Positions 34,378-44,388 are shown, numbered from the stretch's first letter. The stretch is 64,000 nucleotides of DNA from Pseudomonas sp. EpS/L25 (GCF_001512295.1 NZ_LNUP01000011.1:186326-250325); one strand, 5' to 3'. The notes: generated by a model from the letters alone, not told the origin. A program made the numbers and translations.

Positions 34378-36009
34378 TCAGAGGTGGAATTGCCGCACCG
34401 TGCCGTGCAGATCCCCGGCCAGGCGGGCCAGGTCGTTGCTGGCGGCGGCGGTCTGCCCGGCCCCGGCGGCGTTCTGGGTGGAGAGATCGCGGATGCTGGT
34501 GAGATTGCGATCCACCTCGCGCGCCACCTGGGCCTGCTCCTCGGTCGCCGCGGAGATGCTCAGGTTACGCTCGGTGATCTGCACGATGTGCCGGCCAATC
34601 TCGGCGAGGGCCTCGCCCGCCGCACCGGCCACGGTCAGACAGGCACCGGCCTGCTCGGTGCTGGTGAGCATGGCGTTCACCGCCTTGCCCGTCCCGCCCT
34701 GGATGGCACCGATCATGTTCTCGATCTCACCGGTGGACTGCTGGGTCCGGGCCGCCAGGGCCCGCACCTCGTCGGCCACCACGGCGAAGCCCCGCCCCGC
34801 TTCGCCGGCGCGCGCGGCCTCGATGGCGGCATTGAGGGCCAGCAGGTTGGTCTGTTCGGCGATGCCACGGATGACGTCGAGCACCCCGCTGATGCGCTGG
34901 ACCTGGGCGGCCAGGCCATCGATCTCCTCGCTGCTGCTGGTGACGGCGGCGTGCAGGGCATGGATGGTCTGCAGGGTCTCGCCCACCCGGCGCTGACCGA
35001 GATCGGTGGAGACACGGGAGTCCTGGGCGGCGGCACTGGCGGCGGCGGCATTGCGCGCCACCTCCTCCACCGCGGCGGTCATCTGGTTGACCGCCGTGGC
35101 GGCCTGGGCCAGCTCGTCGTTCTGCCGCTGGATGCCGCGCAGCCCCACCTCGGTCACCGTCGACATCTCCTCGGAGGTGGCGGCCAGGGTGGTGGAGGAC
35201 TGGCTCAGCCGCTCCAGGGTGCCACGCAGGTTGTCCTGCATCCGCGCCATGGCGGCCAGCAGCCGGCCGGGCTCGTCGTTGCCGTCGCGCTCGACCGGCC
35301 GGCTGAGGTCGTTGGCGGCGATGCGCTCGGCCACCGCCAGCGCCTTGGCCAGCGGCCCGGTCAGGCTGCGGGTGAAGCGCCAGGCCAGCAACAGGGTGCC
35401 GGCCAGGGCCGCCAGCATCACTGCCACGGTAATGGCGATGACGGTGCGGTAGCTGTCCGTGGACGCCGCGGTGAGCTCACTGACCTTGCCGTCGACCAGG
35501 CCGGCGAGTTCGGTGACGGTGGCGCTCAGGGCATTGCCGCTGCGCGCCATCTCGCCCTCCTGGCCGGTGAGCTTGAGCAACTCGGCGTCGTTCTGGTCGT
35601 CCAGCGCCTTGAGATAACGGGCCTGGTTGTTCAGGTAGGTAGCCAGCTGGCTCGTCAGCCGGGCATAGACTTCACGGCCCTTGTCGGTGACCAGCAGCGT
35701 CTCGAACTGGCGCACATGCTTTTCCAGGATGACCCTGGCCTCGTCGAGGTTCCTGTGCACCGCCTGGGTTTCGGCGTTCGAGGTGGCCAGCATCAGCCCC
35801 TGGTTGTACAGCCGCACGGTCAGCAGGTCGGCGCGGATCTCGCCGATGATGCGTACGCTGGGAATCACGTTGCCGACGATCTGCTCTTCGCCCTCCTTGA
35901 TGACGCGGCTCTGGCCGAGGGAAAACAGGCCGAAGCCGGTCACCAGCAAGGCGAAGAAGCCAAAGGCGACCAGGGCGCGCGGAGCGATGTTGAGGGAGCG
36001 AAGCTTCAC
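34378..36009 (-). CDS. Methyl-accepting chemotaxis protein (4-helix-bundle sensor)
   Basis: A 543-residue chemoreceptor. A transmembrane helix (about 12-32) precedes a periplasmic four-helix-bundle sensor (about 35-185), then a second membrane helix (about 190-212), HAMP, and the signalling domain with the hairpin tip [19 protein letters not shown] near 385. It starts with GTG, supported by GAGGAG. A good sigma-28 promoter lies 35-61 bp upstream, so it belongs to the flagellar/chemotaxis regulon. It has no CheR-binding pentapeptide at the C-terminus. Ligand unknown. Confidence 0.9.
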   Translation of the reverse strand: MKLRSLNIAPRALVAFGFFALLVTGFGLFSLGQSRVIKEGEEQIVGNVIPSVRIIGEIRADLLTVRLYNQGLMLATSNAETQAVHRNLDEARVILEKHVRQFETLLVTDKGREVYARLTSQLATYLNNQARYLKALDDQNDAELLKLTGQEGEMARSGNALSATVTELAGLVDGKVSELTAASTDSYRTVIAITVAVMLAALAGTLLLAWRFTRSLTGPLAKALAVAERIAANDLSRPVERDGNDEPGRLLAAMARMQDNLRGTLERLSQSSTTLAATSEEMSTVTEVGLRGIQRQNDELAQAATAVNQMTAAVEEVARNAAAASAAAQDSRVSTDLGQRRVGETLQTIHALHAAVTSSSEEIDGLAAQVQRISGVLDVIRGIAEQTNLLALNAAIEAARAGEAGRGFAVVADEVRALAARTQQSTGEIENMIGAIQGGTGKAVNAMLTSTEQAGACLTVAGAAGEALAEIGRHIVQITERNLSISAATEEQAQVAREVDRNLTSIRDLSTQNAAGAGQTAAASNDLARLAGDLHGTVRQFHL

Positions 36010-36043
36010 CGGAGACTCCTCGGAAAAATGAATAGCCCCCTCA

Positions 36044-36070
36044 TGATCGGCAGGACAGCGTCAGGCTTTA
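36044..36070 (-). promoter_or_regulatory. Sigma-28 (FliA) promoter of the chemoreceptor gene
   Basis: On the minus strand TAAA is followed by 15 bases and GCCGATCA, which matches the FliA consensus TAAA-N15-GCCGATAA in all but one position. The -10 box lies about 35 bp before the GTG start codon. Confidence 0.7.
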
Positions 36071-36105
36071 GCGCTCTTCTGACGACAGTCCTGCGATGTA
36101 TCGCC

Positions 36106-39100
36106 TCAGCTAGACACCTCCGCCGCCAGTCGCTCCTGTGCCAGGCGCTTCGCACCGGCCACGTCGGCCTTGCCGGTGCCCAGTTTCGGTAGTGCCTCCA
36201 CCGCCAGCCACGCCGAGGGCAACAGCAGCCCACTCACGCCCTGGGCCAGCAGGGTCTTCTCCACGTCGTCGCCGTCCAGGGTGCCGGTATGCAGCACCAC
36301 GATGCGCTCGCCCTTCCTGGCATCCGGCAGGTTGACCGCCAGCAGTTCGATCTCCGGATCGGCCACCGCCTTGGCCAGGGCCTGCTCCACGGCGCCCAGG
36401 CTGACCATCTCGCCGCCGATCTTGGCGAAGCGTGAATAGCGGTCGACGATGGTGAGAAAGCCGTCTTCGTCCAGCCGGCCCTGGTCGCCGGTCACGTACC
36501 AGCGCTCGCCGTCCAGCTCGCGGATGACCTTGGCGGTGCGCTCGGGATCGTTCAGATAGCCCTGCATCAGTTGCGGACCACCGATCAGCACCATGCCGGC
36601 TTCGCCGGTGGGCAGCTCGGCGAAGGTCTGGGGATCGACGATCTTCAGGCCGGTCCCCGGCAACGGCATGCCCACGGTGCCCAACTTGCCACCGCGCTGC
36701 ACCTGCAGGTAGCTGACGTCCAGGGCATCGGGCAGGTTGACCGAGGCCACCGGCGCCGTCTCGGTGGCGCCGTAGCCTTCGTAGATGTCCTGGTTGAACT
36801 TGAGCTTGAAGGCCTCGCGCACCGCCGGGTCCAGGCGCTCGGCACCGGCCACCACGATGCGCAGGCTCTCCAGCATCAGCGGATGCACCTTCTGGTTGCG
36901 CACGAACAGCCGCAGGAAGGTCGAGGTGCCGCAGAGCACCGTGGCGCGATGGGTAGCCACGGCCTTGGCGATGCCGGCCACGTCGGTGGGGTCGGCCTGG
37001 CAAACCACCGGCAGGCCCTCGATCAGCGGCAGGAACTGGGTCACGGTGAGACCGAAGGCGTGGAACAGCGGCAAGGACGCCATGAAGACGTCGTCGTCCT
37101 GGGTGTTGAGCACGTCCGAGGTCTGCTTGAGGTTGGCCATGAGATTGCGATGGCTGAGCATCACCCCCTTGGGCGTGCCCTCGCTGCCACTGGAGAAGAG
37201 GATGGCGGCGGTGGCCTCAGGGTCGTGGGCACGACTTACCAGCACCTGCAGCATGGCGGTGGGCAGCAGCCAGACCGCCAGCCAGTTGGCCAGCAACTCG
37301 GCCTTGCCGATGCCGGCGCGCAGGCTCTCCAGATCGATTACCTCACGCCCGGCGAGCAACTCGTCCACCGGCAGACCGCGCTTGCGCAGGCGCTCGAGAA
37401 AGCGATTGGAGGTGTAGACGGTACGGATGCCCGCCTGGTCCAGGCCGGAGCGTAGCGCCTCGGGGGTAGCCGTGTAGTTGAGGTTGACCAGGGTCTTGCC
37501 GGCCAGCAGCACCGCCATGTTGGCCAGCATGCCGCCACTGCTGGTGGGCAGCAGCAGGCCGAGATTCTGCTCGGGCCGCTTACGCATCCGCCGGGCCAGG
37601 CAGGCGGCACCGGTGAGCGCCTGGGCGGCCTTGAGCGGCGCGCCCAGGTCATCCACCAGGGCCAGGCCATTGGGCCGACGCTTCACGCTGGCGACCCAGG
37701 CATCGGCCAGCGACGGCAGTCCTTGCATGTAGCGCTCCCAGGAGCGGATCGACAGCTCGAAGATGCGCCGCTTGAGGACGTCGGCCGGGGTATCCTTGGC
37801 CAACGGCCTGCCGAAGGCCACCACCACCTCGCGGTGCAGCGGACTGTCGCGCAACTCCTTGAGCTTGCTCGACGAACGCGAGAACTGGCTGCCCCAGAGG
37901 CCGCGCAGATAGAAGGGCACGATCTGCACCTCGGGGCCGACCTGCTGGCAGGCCTTCTCGTAGCCGCGGCGGAATTCGCCGAGCTGGCCGGTGCGGCTGA
38001 TCGCCCCTTCCGGGAACAGGCAGACCACCTCGCCGGCCTGGAGCAGGCCGGCCACCTGTTCCAGCGCCGAACCGGCGCCGCTGCCCTGGGCGATGGGCAG
38101 GCAACCCATGGCCTTGAGGAAGGGCTTGAGGTACCACCGCTCATAGATCGACCTGAGCATCACGAAGCGCACCGGGCGCGGGCTGGCGATCTGCACCATG
38201 GCCCAGTCCACCCAGCTGATGTGGTTGCCCAGCAGCAGCACCCCGCCCTGGGCCGGCAGATTCTGCAGGCCCTGTACCTGGATGCGATAGTGGCGGGTCA
38301 CCATCAGGCCGAGCAGGAAGCGCACCAGACTCTGCGGCAGCTTCCACACCGTGTAGGCGCCGCCGATCAGCGCCACGGCGGCGATCAGCAGGAGCAACCA
38401 GCGGCTGTCCAGGCCGAGCAGGGCGATCACCGCGGTGAGCACCAGGAAGCCCAGCATGGCAACGTTCTGCACCCAGTTGTTGGCGGCCAGTACCGTGCCG
38501 AGCTGGTCCTCGCGGGCATGGAACTGGATCAGGGCGTTGAGCGGCACGATGAACAGGCCGCCCATCAGGCCGATGAAGATGAAGTTGAGCGCATGCACCC
38601 AGGCCGAGCTGGGCGCCGGCAACCACCATAGGCCGAGCGCGATGCCCAGGGCACCCACCGGGATCAGCCCGGTCTCGATGCGTCCGCGCGAGGCGCGGCT
38701 GGCCAGCGCCGAGCCGATGGCGATGCCGATCCCGGCGCAGGCCAGGATGCCCTGCAGCACCAGCACGTTGTCGATGCCCAGATGGTCCTTGGCGTAGGCC
38801 GGAAAGCTCGCCAGCAGCACCTGGCCCACCGACCAGAACACCGCCAGGCCAACGATCGACAGGCGGATCACCGGATTCTCGCCGATCACCGCCAGGTTGC
38901 GCCGGGCGCTGCGCAGGCGCACATAGGCATGCCAGTCGAAGGGTTCGCGCGGCTTGGGCTCTTCGAGGAACGGCAGGCGATAGAGCAGCGCCACCTCGGC
39001 CAGGCTGCACAGCACCAGCAGCCAGCCCAGCGGGGCGATGTCCTGCAGGATGGCGTGGGGCGTGGCATGGCCCTCGCCCAGGTGCAGCTGGAAGAAGGCG

Positions 39101-39576
39101 GTGAAGACCACGGTGCCGGCGAGGATGGCGATGATGGAATTGGCCTGCACCAGGCCGTTGCCCTCGGCCAGCCGCTGCTTGCCGAACAGCGCCTTGATGT
39201 AGCCGTACTTGGCCGGCGAGTAGAAGGTCGCCTGGGTGGCCAGCAGGAGCGTCATGGCGAAGGCCAGCTCGAACAGCCCGGCGTAGTAGGCCAGGGTGAT
39301 GCCGAGGGTGATGGCCACCGCCGCCCAGGCCCCGAGGCGCAGCACCCGCACCTTGGCGAAGCGATCGGCCACATGGCCGGAGGGACTGAACAGCAGGATG
39401 AAGGGTAACAGCATCATGCCGTTGACCAGGGACGTCAGCACTACCTGGGTGGAGCCGTCGTAGACCTTGAACACGGTATTCTGGATGACGATCTTGTGGC
39501 CAAGATCGACGAAGGCGTTGAGAAAGACGGCGATCAGGTAGGGCCAGGCCCCCTTGATCCGGTGCAGCTTGTCCAT
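36106..39576 (-). CDS. Fused lysophospholipid transporter / acyltransferase / acyl-ACP synthetase
   Basis: A 1156-residue three-part protein. Residues about 1-415 are a major-facilitator (LplT-like) transporter. Residues about 430-630 are a PlsC acyltransferase with the HX4D motif (NHISWVDW) and FPEGAISRTG. Residues about 640-1150 are an AMP-binding acyl-adenylate ligase with SSGSEGTPKGV, YGATETAPV and the GDQGRLDEDG motif. In E. coli these roles are split between LplT and Aas; the fused form is found in pseudomonads. It would import lysophospholipid and re-acylate it at the inner membrane. I chose the ATG at 39576, which starts the transporter; the longer frame to 39645 lacks support. Confidence 0.9.
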   Translation of the reverse strand: MDKLHRIKGAWPYLIAVFLNAFVDLGHKIVIQNTVFKVYDGSTQVVLTSLVNGMMLLPFILLFSPSGHVADRFAKVRVLRLGAWAAVAITLGITLAYYAGLFELAFAMTLLLATQATFYSPAKYGYIKALFGKQRLAEGNGLVQANSIIAILAGTVVFTAFFQLHLGEGHATPHAILQDIAPLGWLLVLCSLAEVALLYRLPFLEEPKPREPFDWHAYVRLRSARRNLAVIGENPVIRLSIVGLAVFWSVGQVLLASFPAYAKDHLGIDNVLVLQGILACAGIGIAIGSALASRASRGRIETGLIPVGALGIALGLWWLPAPSSAWVHALNFIFIGLMGGLFIVPLNALIQFHAREDQLGTVLAANNWVQNVAMLGFLVLTAVIALLGLDSRWLLLLIAAVALIGGAYTVWKLPQSLVRFLLGLMVTRHYRIQVQGLQNLPAQGGVLLLGNHISWVDWAMVQIASPRPVRFVMLRSIYERWYLKPFLKAMGCLPIAQGSGAGSALEQVAGLLQAGEVVCLFPEGAISRTGQLGEFRRGYEKACQQVGPEVQIVPFYLRGLWGSQFSRSSSKLKELRDSPLHREVVVAFGRPLAKDTPADVLKRRIFELSIRSWERYMQGLPSLADAWVASVKRRPNGLALVDDLGAPLKAAQALTGAACLARRMRKRPEQNLGLLLPTSSGGMLANMAVLLAGKTLVNLNYTATPEALRSGLDQAGIRTVYTSNRFLERLRKRGLPVDELLAGREVIDLESLRAGIGKAELLANWLAVWLLPTAMLQVLVSRAHDPEATAAILFSSGSEGTPKGVMLSHRNLMANLKQTSDVLNTQDDDVFMASLPLFHAFGLTVTQFLPLIEGLPVVCQADPTDVAGIAKAVATHRATVLCGTSTFLRLFVRNQKVHPLMLESLRIVVAGAERLDPAVREAFKLKFNQDIYEGYGATETAPVASVNLPDALDVSYLQVQRGGKLGTVGMPLPGTGLKIVDPQTFAELPTGEAGMVLIGGPQLMQGYLNDPERTAKVIRELDGERWYVTGDQGRLDEDGFLTIVDRYSRFAKIGGEMVSLGAVEQALAKAVADPEIELLAVNLPDARKGERIVVLHTGTLDGDDVEKTLLAQGVSGLLLPSAWLAVEALPKLGTGKADVAGAKRLAQERLAAEVSS

Positions 39577-39679
39577 GCGGAGTCTCTTTCGAGCAGGGGA
39601 ATCCGTAGCCTGAGTGAGACGCTCTGGCAGCGCAAGCAGCGTCATTGGTCAACAAATATGCGAATCAGGACTATACAAG

Positions 39680-39693
39680 CTCGCGAAAGCGAG
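39680..39693 (+). other. Small GNRA hairpin upstream of the cold-shock gene
   Basis: CTCGC-GAAA-GCGAG forms a stable tetraloop stem about 150 bp before the cold-shock start codon. The 268-bp gap between the two divergent genes probably contains the long structured 5' leader usual for csp mRNAs. Whether this stem is transcribed is not known. Confidence 0.35.
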
Positions 39694-39844
39694 TATGGTG
39701 TGGGCACTGCTACTGCAATAGTTACTCGATACCTGCTTGATGTTGCTTCATTTTCATCTCCTGGCTCGTCTCACTCTCGCATTACAGTCCCGGTGGCGAA
39801 TGTCTCGCTAACGTGGTTGTTCCCCCTACATCCTGGAGATACTC

Positions 39845-40054
39845 ATGTCCAATCGTGAAAATGGCACCGTCAAGTGGTTCAACGATGAGAAAGGCTACGG
39901 CTTCATCACCCCGGAAAGCGGCGCCGACCTGTTCGTGCACTACCGCTCCATCGAAAGCGCCGGCTTCAAGAGCCTGAGCGAAGGCCAGAAGGTCACTTTC
40001 GTGGCTGTCAAAGGCCAGAAGGGTATGCAAGCTGACCAGGTTCAAGTCGTCTAA
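39845..40054 (+). CDS. Cold-shock domain protein (CspA family)
   Basis: A 69-residue single OB-fold protein. RNP1 is KGYGFITP (about 18-25) and RNP2 is DLFVHY (about 29-34). It starts [20 protein letters not shown] and ends QADQVQVV. The family binds single-stranded RNA and DNA as chaperones and may be cold-, growth- or constitutively regulated. The Tyr in DLFVHY replaces the more common Phe of FVHF. A GGAG site and a long upstream leader are present, and a clear Rho-independent terminator follows the stop codon. Confidence 0.93.
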   Translation: MSNRENGTVKWFNDEKGYGFITPESGADLFVHYRSIESAGFKSLSEGQKVTFVAVKGQKGMQADQVQVV

Positions 40055-40071
40055 CGACTGATCCGGTTGCA

Positions 40072-40100
40072 GAAAGGCCCCGCTTCGGCGGGGCTTTTTC
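40072..40100 (+). terminator. Rho-independent terminator of the cold-shock gene
   Basis: GCCCCGC-TTCG-GCGGGGC followed by TTTTT, with AAAGG on the 5' side, is a classic intrinsic terminator 18 bp after the stop codon. Confidence 0.92.
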
Positions 40101-40137
40101 GTTTCTGGGATTTGGCGATTGCCTGGGATTTCGTCGC

Positions 40138-40440
40138 TTAGCTGATTATCGCGTTTGCCGGCGACATTTGTTTCGCCCTCCCGGGCGAGTCACTTTTGCC
40201 AGTCGCGGCAAAAGTAACCAAAAACGCTTGCCCCGCCATCGGCCCCGGCTGCGCCGGGGTTCGTTCGCTCCATCGCCGCTCCAGGGGCACGCCGCGAAGG
40301 GCCATCCTTGGCCCTCGCGACTCTCGCGGCATCCATGCCGCTCGACCCCCTACGCAACGATTCCGCTCACCCTTCTGGAAGGGGCGTAACCTCCGCGCCT
40401 GATCGTCCCCGGTAAGGTCGCAGCCTAGGAATGAAGCGAA
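40138..40440. repeat. Intergenic repeat-like sequence with a 9-bp inverted repeat
   Basis: The region between the terminator and PAP contains ACTTTTGCC-AGTCGC-GGCAAAAGT (40192-40215) followed by AACCAAAAACGCTTGCCCC. This wording is familiar from dispersed intergenic repeats of pseudomonads and related bacteria. Open frames on both strands lack starts and homology. I see no gene here. Confidence 0.45.
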
Positions 40441-40444
40441 GCGC

Positions 40445-41929
40445 CTAGCCCTTATCGTATACCCGCTCCAATGCCTCATTGAGCGTCCGCAACACCTTCA
40501 CCCGCGCGAACCTCTTGTCGTTGGCCTCCACCAGCGTCCAGGGCGCCACGGCGGTGCTGGTCTGCCCCACCATGTCGTCGACCGCCTGGCTGTAGAGATC
40601 CCACTTGTCGCGATTGCGCCAGTCGTCCTCGGTGATCTTGAATCTCTTGAAGGGCGTCTCCTCGCGGGCCTTGAAGCGTTCCAGCTGGGTGTCCTGGTCG
40701 ATGGCCAGCCAGAACTTGGCCAGCACGATGCCGGCATCGCTGAGCTGCTCTTCGAATTCGTTGATCTCGCCATAGGCGCGCTGCCAGTCGGCCACCGGGG
40801 TCAGCTCCTCTACCCGCTCCACCAGCACCCGGCCGTACCAGGACCTGTCGAAGATGGTGAAGTCACCCTGCCGCGGGATGTGCCGCCAGAAACGCCAGAG
40901 ATAGGGCTGGGCCAGTTCCTCGTCGCTGGGTGCGGCGACCGGGACGATACGGTACTGACGTGGGTCCAGCGCACCGGTGACGCGGCGGATGGCGCTACCT
41001 TTGCCCGCCGCGTCGTTACCCTCGAAGGCCGCCACCAGGGCGTGCCGGCGATACTTCTTGTCGCGCAGCAGCTTGGCCAGGCGGGCCTGCTGGGCGAGCA
41101 ACTGGTCCTCGTAGTCGGCCTTGTCCAGGTGCTGGCTCAGGTCCAGCGCTGCCAGCACGCCCCGCCCATCCACTGGCGGCGGACTCACGGCAGCAGCCTT
41201 GCGTGGCTTGCGCGGCTTGCTGGCCAGGGCGCGCTGCAGCGCCTTGAGCAGCACGGTACCCACGGTCAGGCTGCGAAAGCGCTCGTCGAAGCCGGGCACC
41301 ACGTGCCAGGGCGCGTAGTCGTGATGGGTGCGGCGCAGTACCCGCTCGCCCTGCTTGACGAAGCGGTCATAGACCTTGGCCTGGCGCCAGTCCAGCGGGC
41401 TGAGCTTCCAACCCAGGCGCGGATCGTTCTTGAGGTGCTTGAGCCGCTGCTTGAGCTGGGGCTTGGAGAGGTGGAACCAGAACTTGAGGATCAGCGCGCC
41501 TTCGTCGGCGAGCATGCGTTCGAAACGCTCGGCCTGGTCGATGGCGGCGTCCAGCTCGAGCCTGGACAGCTCCTTGTTGACCCGGGCGTGCAGCATCTGG
41601 CTGTACCAGTTACCGAAGAAGACGCCGATGCTTCCCTTGCCCGGCAGGCGCTGCCAGTAGCGCCAGGCCGGCGGGTGCTGGCGCTCTTCGGCGGTGGGCT
41701 GCAGGAAGGTCTCGACGCGGATCAGGCGCGGGTCCATCCATTCGTTGAGCAGCTTGACGGTCTCGCCCTTGCCGGCGCCTTCGATGCCGTTGATCAGCAC
41801 AATCACCGGGAAACGTCCCTGCGCCTTGAGCTCGTACTGGGCGGCGAGCAATGCCTCGCGCAACTTCGGCAGCTTGGCCTCGTAGGTGGCCTCGTCGAGC
41901 AGGTGTTCGTTCTCGGCGGCTTCGAACAT
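40445..41929 (-). CDS. pap: Polyphosphate:AMP phosphotransferase (class II PPK2, two-domain)
   Basis: A 494-residue protein made of two PPK2 domains. The N-terminal one has Walker A GIEGAGKGE (near residue 49) and the C-terminal one EGNDAAGKGS (near 302), followed by the lid motif DRSWYGRVLVERVE. This matches the Pseudomonas polyphosphate:AMP phosphotransferase, which makes ADP from AMP and polyphosphate. The start at 41929 has GAGGAG. The frame extends to 42112, but the extra residues are low-complexity and lie in the intergenic region. It is divergent from a CHAD protein, a domain known to bind polyphosphate. Confidence 0.9.
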   Translation of the reverse strand: MFEAAENEHLLDEATYEAKLPKLREALLAAQYELKAQGRFPVIVLINGIEGAGKGETVKLLNEWMDPRLIRVETFLQPTAEERQHPPAWRYWQRLPGKGSIGVFFGNWYSQMLHARVNKELSRLELDAAIDQAERFERMLADEGALILKFWFHLSKPQLKQRLKHLKNDPRLGWKLSPLDWRQAKVYDRFVKQGERVLRRTHHDYAPWHVVPGFDERFRSLTVGTVLLKALQRALASKPRKPRKAAAVSPPPVDGRGVLAALDLSQHLDKADYEDQLLAQQARLAKLLRDKKYRRHALVAAFEGNDAAGKGSAIRRVTGALDPRQYRIVPVAAPSDEELAQPYLWRFWRHIPRQGDFTIFDRSWYGRVLVERVEELTPVADWQRAYGEINEFEEQLSDAGIVLAKFWLAIDQDTQLERFKAREETPFKRFKITEDDWRNRDKWDLYSQAVDDMVGQTSTAVAPWTLVEANDKRFARVKVLRTLNEALERVYDKG

Positions 41930-42129
41930 CCGGATCTCCTCGCTAGCGTGGTGGGGGCAACTATAGCCCTTCTGACCCATTGCGCGGCAGGCGGTGCCAG
42001 AAGTGGAGTTGCATGACGGCAATATGACGATTAAATGAAATTTGGCATCAACCGCTGTTGTAGAGGTCTTCCTTACCGTTACGCTCCCGCGCCAGCGGGC
42101 GCTGCAGTCCACCTATTGAGGAGAGTTCG

Positions 42130-43095
42130 ATGGCCTTTCGTTTCGATGCGCGGCAACCGGCAGACGAAGAAGTACGCCGTGTGGTGACGGATCGTCTGGT
42201 TCAGGCTGAGGCGTCACTGGCGAGCGGTACCCCCAAGGGGGTGCATGAAACCCGCAAGCGACTCAAGGAATTGCGCGCCCTGCTGCGCCTGTTGCAGGCC
42301 GCGCTGGGCAAGCGCGCCTTCGCCAGCCGCAATCGCCGCCTGCGTGACCTGGGCCGCGAACTGTCGTCGCTGCGCGACAGCGCCGCCCTGGTGGAAAGCT
42401 GGGACAAGCTCGGCGAGACCGATCGCAAGAGATTCGCCTCGCCGGCCATGAAGCGGGTACGCCAGCGCCTGCAGGAACGCGCCGACCAGCAGACCGCCGC
42501 GGCCAGCAGCCATCCCGAGCTGCTCGCCGAGCTCGTCGCCCTGCGCCAGGACGTACCCGGCTGGAAACTCGCCGGCCAAGGCTTCGGTCTTTTCATCCGC
42601 GGCCTGGAAGACAACTACAAGGCCGGTCGCCAGGCGCTCAAGACCGCTCGCGACAAGCCCACCGACGAGACCCTGCACGATTGGCGCAAGCGGGTGAAGG
42701 ACCACTGGTACCACACCCAGCTGCTCGCCGCCGCCTGGCCGACGGAGTTCAAGACCCGCCAGAAGAGCCTCAAGCGGCTCTCCGAGTACCTGGGCGACGA
42801 CCACGACCTGGCGGTGATGCAGCAACTGCTGGACAGCGAGCCCACGCTGTTCGGTGCCAGCAACACCCGCCAGGCCATCGCCGAGAGCCTCGCCCGCCAG
42901 CGGGAGGTGCTGCAGACCAAGGCCTTCACCCTCGGCCGCCGGCTGTACCTCGACAAACCCACGGCGCTGGCCGAGCGTTGGCGCGATCTTTGGCGCCTGG
43001 CCAGCCGGCCCCACAGCCCGCGCAAGAGCAAGGCTAAGGACAGGACCGCGCCGCTGGGGCTGCTGCCGCACCTGGTGGACCAGGCCGATACCTGA
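42130..43095 (+). CDS. CHAD-domain protein
   Basis: A 321-residue protein consisting mostly of a CHAD domain, two four-helix bundles rich in conserved His, Arg and Lys. Characteristic pieces are GVHETRKRLKELRALLRLLQ near residue 37, LHDWRKRVKDHWYHTQLL near 180 and KRLSEYLGDDHDLAVMQQLL near 214. CHAD proteins bind polyphosphate granules. The divergent neighbour is a polyphosphate-using kinase, so a joint role in polyphosphate handling is likely. It has a strong GAGGAG site and a basic C-terminal tail (SPRKSKAKDR). Confidence 0.9.
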   Translation: MAFRFDARQPADEEVRRVVTDRLVQAEASLASGTPKGVHETRKRLKELRALLRLLQAALGKRAFASRNRRLRDLGRELSSLRDSAALVESWDKLGETDRKRFASPAMKRVRQRLQERADQQTAAASSHPELLAELVALRQDVPGWKLAGQGFGLFIRGLEDNYKAGRQALKTARDKPTDETLHDWRKRVKDHWYHTQLLAAAWPTEFKTRQKSLKRLSEYLGDDHDLAVMQQLLDSEPTLFGASNTRQAIAESLARQREVLQTKAFTLGRRLYLDKPTALAERWRDLWRLASRPHSPRKSKAKDRTAPLGLLPHLVDQADT

Positions 43096-43170
43096 GGCCT
43101 GGGTACTACGGGATTTGTCGCGCGTCGTGGTGGTCCAAGCGGGGACATACCACCACGACGAGGTCTCGCG

Positions 43171-43434
43171 ATGAAATCCAAGCTGCTCGCTTCCCTGTTT
43201 GCCTGTTCCGTCCTGGCCAGCGGTGCGGCCCTGGCCGACCAGCCCGGTGCCGACTGGATGCCGATGAACGAGGTCAAGACCAAGCTCATGGAACAGGGTT
43301 ACACCTCGATCACCAAGATCGAAGCCGATGACGGCCAATGGGAAGGCGAGGGCCTGAAGAAGGACGGCATGAAGTATGACTTCCATGCCGACGCCAAGAC
43401 CGGCAAGATCACCAAGGAAAAGATGGACATGTGA
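43171..43434 (+). CDS. PepSY-domain exported protein
   Basis: An 87-residue secreted protein. Residues 1-22 are a signal peptide ending ALA, followed by one PepSY-type domain (WMPMNEVKTKLMEQGYTSIT, KIEADDGQWEGEGLKKDG, DFHADAKTGKI). Such small proteins may inhibit peptidases or bind metals or haem; here the function is unknown. It is preceded by a ribosome-site-like GACGAGG and followed by a perfect hairpin, so it is probably a single-gene unit ahead of the stressosome operon. Confidence 0.85.
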   Translation: MKSKLLASLFACSVLASGAALADQPGADWMPMNEVKTKLMEQGYTSITKIEADDGQWEGEGLKKDGMKYDFHADAKTGKITKEKMDM

Positions 43435-43440
43435 TCACCT

Positions 43441-43468
43441 GGAGACCGGGTCTCGGTGCCCGGTCTCC
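43441..43468 (+). terminator. Perfect 10-bp hairpin after the PepSY gene
   Basis: GGAGACCGGG pairs perfectly with CCCGGTCTCC over an 8-nt loop, six bases after the stop codon. No T-run follows. It separates the PepSY gene from the rsb-like operon. Confidence 0.6.
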
Positions 43469-43539
43469 CGCGTCCCTCCGCCTCTCGCTACGCCAGATCG
43501 CCCCCTCCCGGGTCGCCTGCCTTCTCCCTAGGAATTCCC

Positions 43540-44379
43540 ATGTACAGTACCGCTTTGGTCGAGCTGCTGCGCACCCATGAGCGCACCCTGCTCGACGCCT
43601 GGATCGGAGCCCAGCGCGCCGCCGGCATGCGCGTCGACCTGCTCGACGAAACCACCATCCTGGCCAATTCCGCCGAATTGCTGCGGCGCATCACCGTGGC
43701 CAGCGCCCAGGGCATCGGCGACCTGCGCGAACCCCATTGGCAACCGGTGCGCGCCCTGCTGGAGCGCTTCTCCTTCGACCAGAGCCGCGCGGGCCTCACG
43801 CCCTCGCAGACCGCCACCTTCGTCTTCTCGCTGAAGGAGCCGCTGTTCACCCTGATCCAGAACGAATGCGACGATCCCCTCGCCGAGATGTGGGCCGCTA
43901 CCCGACTGATCGACGCCCTGGGCCTCTACAGCATCGAGAGCTACGTGAGCGGCCGCGAGACGGTGATCCGCGAGCAGCAGGAGAGCCTGCTGGAGTTGTC
44001 GACCCCGGTGGTGGAGCTGTGGGACGGCATCCTCGCCATCCCGCTGATCGGCGCCCTGGACAGCAACCGCACCCAGGTGGTGATGGAGTCGCTGCTGGAG
44101 AAGATCGTCCAGACCGAGTCGGACATCGCCATCATCGACATCACCGGCGTACCCACGGTGGACACCATGGTCGCCCAGCACCTGCTCAAGACGGTGACCG
44201 CCGCGCGGCTGATGGGCGCCCAGTGCATCATCAGCGGCATCCGTCCGCAGATCGCCGCCACCATCGTCCACCTCGGCGTGGACCTGGGCGACGTCATCAC
44301 CAAGGCTTCCCTCGCCGATGCCTTCCGCCTGGCGTTGCGCCAGCAGGGCGTGCGCCTGGCCGCGCCGGCCAAGGGCTGA
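43540..44379 (+). CDS. RsbR-type stressosome scaffold protein
   Basis: A 279-residue protein. The N-terminal domain (about 1-140) is of the RsbRD_N type, a predicted sensor helix bundle (LLRTHERTLLDAWIGAQRAA). The C-terminal STAS domain (about 150-270) carries DITGVPTVDTMVAQHLLKT; Thr206 in this block lies where RsbR proteins have a phosphorylated threonine. With the RsbS protein it would build the stressosome core that captures the kinase RsbT. It opens a six-gene run whose members overlap or nearly touch. The signal sensed is unknown. The start at 43540 follows TAGGAATTCCC. Confidence 0.87.
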   Translation: MYSTALVELLRTHERTLLDAWIGAQRAAGMRVDLLDETTILANSAELLRRITVASAQGIGDLREPHWQPVRALLERFSFDQSRAGLTPSQTATFVFSLKEPLFTLIQNECDDPLAEMWAATRLIDALGLYSIESYVSGRETVIREQQESLLELSTPVVELWDGILAIPLIGALDSNRTQVVMESLLEKIVQTESDIAIIDITGVPTVDTMVAQHLLKTVTAARLMGAQCIISGIRPQIAATIVHLGVDLGDVITKASLADAFRLALRQQGVRLAAPAKG

Positions 44380-44388
44380 GGACCAGAC

